Assembly: GCA_044232905.1 (NCBI GenBank)
Contig: JBIIKZ010000046.1
Location: 1 to 18,664 of the forward strand
Direction: 5' to 3'
DNA from: CANHVK01 sp044232905
GTDB lineage: Bacteria; Bacteroidota; Bacteroidia; Flavobacteriales_D; Crocinitomicaceae
Length of the DNA stretch: 18,664 bases
Every line of letters begins with the position of its first letter. Position 1 is the first letter of the stretch. Of the stretch, positions 15,128 to 18,664 are shown piece after piece. The notes under the pieces were generated by a model, which saw only the letters and a list, made by a program, of their open reading frames with translations, was not told where the DNA came from and did not search any database. A program made the position numbers and the translations under genes.

Positions 15128-16483
15128 TTAGGACAACAACTCCTCTCCTAATTTATCATAATCAATTCCATCAAAAGTTCCAGAACTCATCATTAATAAT
15201 ACTTTGTTTTTCCATTGTTTAGCATGGATGAATGAAAGTACATCTTCTGTTTTGTTGAATACATGCACATTTCCACCGAAGGCATCTTTGACTTGTTCAA
15301 TTGAAATTGGTTCTAATTTTTTATGGTGAACTACTTCTGGACTAAAATACACTAAAGCTTCGTCCGCCTGGTTCATGGTATTATGATAATGTGGTAAAAA
15401 TTCCTTTTTTAAAGAAGAGAATGTGTGTAATTCCATACATGCAATTACTTCACGATCATTGTATTGTTCTTTCACAGCTTTGGTAGTTGCCATTAATTTC
15501 GAAGGAGAATGTGCAAAATCTTTGAACATCACAAAGTCTGGTGACTCTACTACTTTTTGCAAACGTTTTCCAGCACCAGTAAAAGTTGACATAGCTGTTA
15601 AGAAATCATGGTTTGAAATCTCCATTTGTTGCGCTAAAAACATTGCACCCATCATATTTTGAAGGTTATGTGCTCCGAAAATTTTCAATGCGTATTCTTT
15701 ATCTTCAAATGTTACTATAGTTCCAGTATTGGTAACTCTATAATTTGGTGTTTTATATGCAATAGTATTAAGTTTGTTTGTAAAAGCTATTCCTAAATTA
15801 TTTACTTCAATGTCTTCTTCGTTGTATATCAAAGTCCCACTACCTTCAATACATTCACAAAAAATCGTGAATTGCTCCACGTAATTATCAAAAGTTGGAA
15901 AGACATTGATATGATCCCAAGCAATCCCGCTTATAATAGCAACATCTGGTTTGTATAAGTGGAACTTCGGTCTACGATCAATCGGGGAACTTAAATATTC
16001 ATCTCCTTCCAAAATCATATACGGAGCTGAATCTGTTAACTTCACCATACAATCATAACCTTCTAGTTGAGCTCCTACCATGTAGTCAGCCTCTACTCCT
16101 TTTTGTTTTACCACATGTAAAAGCATGGAAGTAATCGTCGTTTTACCATGACTACCACCAATAACAATACGTTTTTTGTTTTTACTTTGTTCGTATAAAT
16201 ATTCAGGATAAGAATAAATTGGCAGGTTTAATTCTTTTGCTTTTAGAAGTTCAGGATTATCTATTCGTGCATGCATTCCAAGAATTACAGCATCTAGTTC
16301 GATTATAATATTATTTTGATTCCAACCTATATTTTCTGGATAAATCCCTTCGTTTTTTAAACGACTTGCAGATGGTTCAAAAATTTCATCATCTGACCCT
16401 GTTACTTGATATCCTTTTCGGCTTAAAGCAATTGCTAAATTATGCATTGCACTTCCGCCAATTGCGATAAAATGAACTCTCAT
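15128..16483 (-). CDS. mpl: Mpl: UDP-MurNAc:L-Ala-gamma-D-Glu-meso-DAP ligase (murein recycling)
   Basis: Mpl is a Mur ligase that joins recycled murein tripeptide to UDP-MurNAc, saving the MurC-E steps. The protein is 451 residues, near the E. coli length of 457. The N-terminal Rossmann domain begins RVHFIAIGGSAMHNLAIAL and includes GYQVTGSD (25-31). The ATP loop is GGSHGKTTITSM (109-120, K114). The central domain shows GAQLEGYD, ILEGDEYLSSPID and ISGIAWDHINVFPTFDNY, and the C-terminal domain shows FKDFAHSPSKLMATTKAVKEQY and the end SGTFDGIDYDKLGEELL. The DFAHSPS segment, corresponding to DFAHHP in other Mpl proteins, and the overall order separate it from MurC. It starts 15 nt after the TPR-protein gene and is probably in the same operon. 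It shares a theme with the D-Ala-D-Ala dipeptidase in this window. Confidence 0.93.
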   Translation of the reverse strand: MRVHFIAIGGSAMHNLAIALSRKGYQVTGSDDEIFEPSASRLKNEGIYPENIGWNQNNIIIELDAVILGMHARIDNPELLKAKELNLPIYSYPEYLYEQSKNKKRIVIGGSHGKTTITSMLLHVVKQKGVEADYMVGAQLEGYDCMVKLTDSAPYMILEGDEYLSSPIDRRPKFHLYKPDVAIISGIAWDHINVFPTFDNYVEQFTIFCECIEGSGTLIYNEEDIEVNNLGIAFTNKLNTIAYKTPNYRVTNTGTIVTFEDKEYALKIFGAHNLQNMMGAMFLAQQMEISNHDFLTAMSTFTGAGKRLQKVVESPDFVMFKDFAHSPSKLMATTKAVKEQYNDREVIACMELHTFSSLKKEFLPHYHNTMNQADEALVYFSPEVVHHKKLEPISIEQVKDAFGGNVHVFNKTEDVLSFIHAKQWKNKVLLMMSSGTFDGIDYDKLGEELLS

Positions 16484-16498
16484 ACTGTACTGGGGTTA

Positions 16499-18541
16499 TT
16501 AATTTTTTTTCAATTTGGCATCTTGTGTTTCACGTTGCCATACTGTTTCTGTAGAAGCTGCACCATTTTTAGAATAGGTAATAAAATCTTTGGTTTGCGT
16601 ACGGGTGTATATTTGTCCATACCCATTTTTCACTACAATTCTTCGAGTCACAACTGCTAATAAACTTCCTTTATCATCGGTTTTATTGAATTGCTCTTGC
16701 GTAACACCATCTGGATAAAGCGTCCCTATAGAATTCGCAGCTTTATCATCAAAAACAATCCCTTTTTTCTCTATATTTTCAATGATACCTTTCGTTTCTA
16801 ACACTTTTACAGTTCTTTTCTCTACATCTAAATCTTTCGAGTTTTCAATCCGACTATTTAAATTTTCAATCGATGATTGTGCATCAGAAGGTTTTGTTAC
16901 TCCTTGTGAAGCATAACGATTTGTTTCAGTTTCTAAATTTGTTAATTTAGTAGCGGATGAATTTATGTCTTTCGCATCTAAATCGTGACTATCTTCTGCT
17001 TGATTTTCCTGTTTCTTAACCAATATAGTCAACTCTTTCGCGGAAGTATTTACCACTTTGCTCACAGAGTCTTCAAAATTCAACTTATTATTCTCCATTT
17101 TTACAATTTCATTTTCATGGGCCTGTCTTTTCGAAGTCTGATTACTTTCAATACCATCTATTTGATTTTGAACTACTTTCGCAGATGCCTCAACTTGATT
17201 AATTACTTCAACCCTATTAGAATCCTTCACTTCCGAAAAATTATCTTCAAAATGATAGTAACGTTTGTTTAAACTGTCACTCAAATTATTTCTTCTTTTT
17301 TCTGGCGAAAGTAATAGTGAGTCTTCTAATGCAAGATTTTTTTTATTCTGTACTTCTAATCGTTCATTGTTAACACCAATAACTTTGTTTTTCTCAATAG
17401 TTCGATCTTCGTCTGTCTCGGAAAATTCTAAATGCCTTTCTAAAGTTTCATTGGAGTTTTTCTTATTTTTTTCCGTTAATTTATTTTGACCGTCTTGAAT
17501 ACTTTCATTTGTTTCAACAACTAACTCTACAACTTCTTCCTTCACTACCACATTATCACTTAATCTTTTCTCATCACGAGAAACAGCGTTGGAAATGGAC
17601 TGTTCAGTATTTGCTTGATTGTCTTTTACTTTATCGGATTCCTTCATTGCACTTTGTTCGTTTTGAACAACACGATTAAAAAAAAGCGTATCATTATCTG
17701 ATCCTACTTCCTTATTTTTAAGCGTAATACTATCATTAATTTTAGCTTTATTCACGAGAGTACGATCTACAAAACCTAACAAATCACGTTGGTAAGTTTG
17801 TTGAAAATTAGTTACAGAGGTCACCGAATTATCTTCGTGTTGTAATTTTATGTTCACCGTATCATTTGCATGTGAATCCTCTTGATTTAAGCTGTCAATT
17901 CTTTTTTTAACTTCGGATAAACTTACGCTAGATGCTTCCATTTCTTTCAATCGATTTGTTGCAAGTTCATTTTCATTTTTAGATAACACATCCGTTTGAT
18001 TGATTACACCTGTATTACGTTGATTTTTACGGTCTATATCTGCAGCCTTTAATGCTTTTTGTGCTTCTTCGATAGACATTTCAGAGGTTTTACCTAAATC
18101 TGGTAGAGGTTCTGCTTTACTTATCGTTTTTGGATTCAGTAAATCTTCAATTTGCTTTAGCATTTTGGGTGGATAGGTATCCGAGGTTTTAATTTTTGTA
18201 GCACGTGTAAAAAGTTCTTTAGCGCCTTGATAATCGCCTGATTTAAACTTTTCATCCGCCTTACTGACTAATTTATTATATTCTTTGTCCGCTTCGAAAC
18301 CTGATTTTTTCTGCTCGTTAGCGTCACAAATTTGTATCTGTTTTTTTATACTTTCGTCTGCAGGATTAAGCATTGCTGCAGATTCATAGGCCTTTTTTGC
18401 TTCTAGAAATTTTCCTTGTGCAAAAAGCATATCTCCATCCTTTACTTTTTTAGTAACTTCTAGTTTTTTCTGTTCATCTAGTTGAGATAGACTGTAACCA
18501 GAAAATAAAAGAATAAAAGCAAAAAAAATAATATTTTTCAT
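16499..18541 (-). CDS. Exported TPR protein with a long low-complexity middle and conserved-looking C-terminal domain, function unknown
   Basis: I do not recognise a functional family for this 680-residue protein. It has a Sec signal peptide (MKNIIFFAFILLFSGYSLSQ, likely cut near residue 20). Two tetratricopeptide-like helical hairpins follow: GDMLFAQGKFLEAKKAYESA to the next helix (about 36-70), and ADEKFKSGDYQGAKELFTRA onward (about 95-130). Residues about 140-600 are very rich in N, S, E, D and K, with no cysteine or long hydrophobic run. They contain recurring degenerate xDS(L/I/V) units (RIDSLNQ, INDSITL, LEDSLLL, LSDSLNK, FEDSVSK), which suggests an extended or coiled spacer. Residues 609-680 (YPDGVTQEQF to the end) are ordered: VTRRIVVKNGYG, TRTQTKDFITYSKNG and TETVWQRETQDA look like paired beta strands. 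TPR plus signal peptide fits an envelope scaffold. It is followed after 15 nt by mpl, which hints at a cell-wall link. Confidence 0.85.
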   Translation of the reverse strand: MKNIIFFAFILLFSGYSLSQLDEQKKLEVTKKVKDGDMLFAQGKFLEAKKAYESAAMLNPADESIKKQIQICDANEQKKSGFEADKEYNKLVSKADEKFKSGDYQGAKELFTRATKIKTSDTYPPKMLKQIEDLLNPKTISKAEPLPDLGKTSEMSIEEAQKALKAADIDRKNQRNTGVINQTDVLSKNENELATNRLKEMEASSVSLSEVKKRIDSLNQEDSHANDTVNIKLQHEDNSVTSVTNFQQTYQRDLLGFVDRTLVNKAKINDSITLKNKEVGSDNDTLFFNRVVQNEQSAMKESDKVKDNQANTEQSISNAVSRDEKRLSDNVVVKEEVVELVVETNESIQDGQNKLTEKNKKNSNETLERHLEFSETDEDRTIEKNKVIGVNNERLEVQNKKNLALEDSLLLSPEKRRNNLSDSLNKRYYHFEDNFSEVKDSNRVEVINQVEASAKVVQNQIDGIESNQTSKRQAHENEIVKMENNKLNFEDSVSKVVNTSAKELTILVKKQENQAEDSHDLDAKDINSSATKLTNLETETNRYASQGVTKPSDAQSSIENLNSRIENSKDLDVEKRTVKVLETKGIIENIEKKGIVFDDKAANSIGTLYPDGVTQEQFNKTDDKGSLLAVVTRRIVVKNGYGQIYTRTQTKDFITYSKNGAASTETVWQRETQDAKLKKN

Positions 18542-18563
18542 AAACTAAAAAAGTTACACTAGA

Positions 18564-18582
18564 CGATATTAAACAAATATCG
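18564..18582. repeat. Short inverted repeat upstream of the TPR-protein gene
   Basis: CGATATT (18564-18570) and AATATCG (18576-18582) are exact reverse complements around AAACA. On the minus strand the repeat contains GATATTTG, one base off the TAnnTTTG promoter consensus, about 30 nt upstream of the start codon. It could be an operator or chance in AT-rich DNA. The remaining sequence to the window edge shows no coding region. Confidence 0.25.
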
Positions 18583-18664
18583 AAAAAATCGTGCAACATA
18601 TTAAAATTAACCTAAAATTTATTCGATTTTTGGTTAAATTAGAAGCTTAAATTAGATTTCTAGT

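Noticed and set aside
15128..16483. MurC instead of Mpl
   Set aside because: The DFAHSPS segment and the RVHFIAIGGSAMHNLA start fit Mpl better, and no mur/dcw cluster genes surround it.
16985..17489. Two plus-strand reading frames opposite the TPR-protein gene
   Set aside because: They are rich in F, L, I and S, as expected from the complement of E/N/K/D-rich coding sequence, and lack start signals or family features.

Overview
The window is about 18.7 kb of AT-rich DNA that looks like core chromosome from a Bacteroidota member, most likely class Flavobacteriia (order Flavobacteriales). Five things point there: a 1,102-residue SecA with the long internal insertion typical of this phylum, start codons without recognisable Shine-Dalgarno sequences, repeated TAnnTTTG promoter elements, a two-gene O-/N-acyltransferase set of the glycine/ornithine-lipid type, and a secreted M16 peptidase pair. 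The genus cannot be fixed from the sequence. I see no phage, insertion sequence, CRISPR array, tRNA or rRNA. Gene density and codon style are uniform, which argues against a genomic island.

Layout. (1) 48-7030, plus strand: a tight operon of two exported M16 metallopeptidase-like subunits followed by secA, closed by a hairpin shared with the convergent gene. (2) 7044-7637, minus strand: an ECF sigma factor with no adjacent anti-sigma gene. (3) 7843-9656, plus strand: a PlsC-like O-acyltransferase and an OlsB/GlsB-like N-acyltransferase, probably making a phosphorus-free amino-acid lipid, with a strong terminator. (4) 9684-9961, minus strand: rpmH (ribosomal protein L34) as a stand-alone unit with its own promoter and terminator. 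(5) 10023-13096, plus strand: an MsbA-type ABC exporter and ispH, 4 nt apart. (6) 13083-13810, minus strand: a VanX-like D-Ala-D-Ala dipeptidase whose 3' end overlaps ispH by 14 bp. (7) 13836-15114, plus strand: a class I PLP aminotransferase, divergent from the dipeptidase gene, with a perfect inverted repeat in the shared promoter region. (8) 18541-15128, minus strand: a large exported TPR protein of unknown function followed by mpl, the murein-peptide recycling ligase.

The common theme is the cell envelope: Sec export, exported proteolysis, membrane lipid synthesis, lipid export, isoprenoid precursor supply and peptidoglycan turnover. Most of it is ordinary housekeeping. The parts most worth a second look are the split-active-site M16 pair (a linker insertion in one subunit and an extra C-terminal domain in the other), the O-/N-acyltransferase pair with an H-x5-D motif, the unrecognised TPR protein co-transcribed with mpl, and the palindrome in the dipeptidase/aminotransferase promoter region. 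I found no convincing undescribed defence or mobile system.
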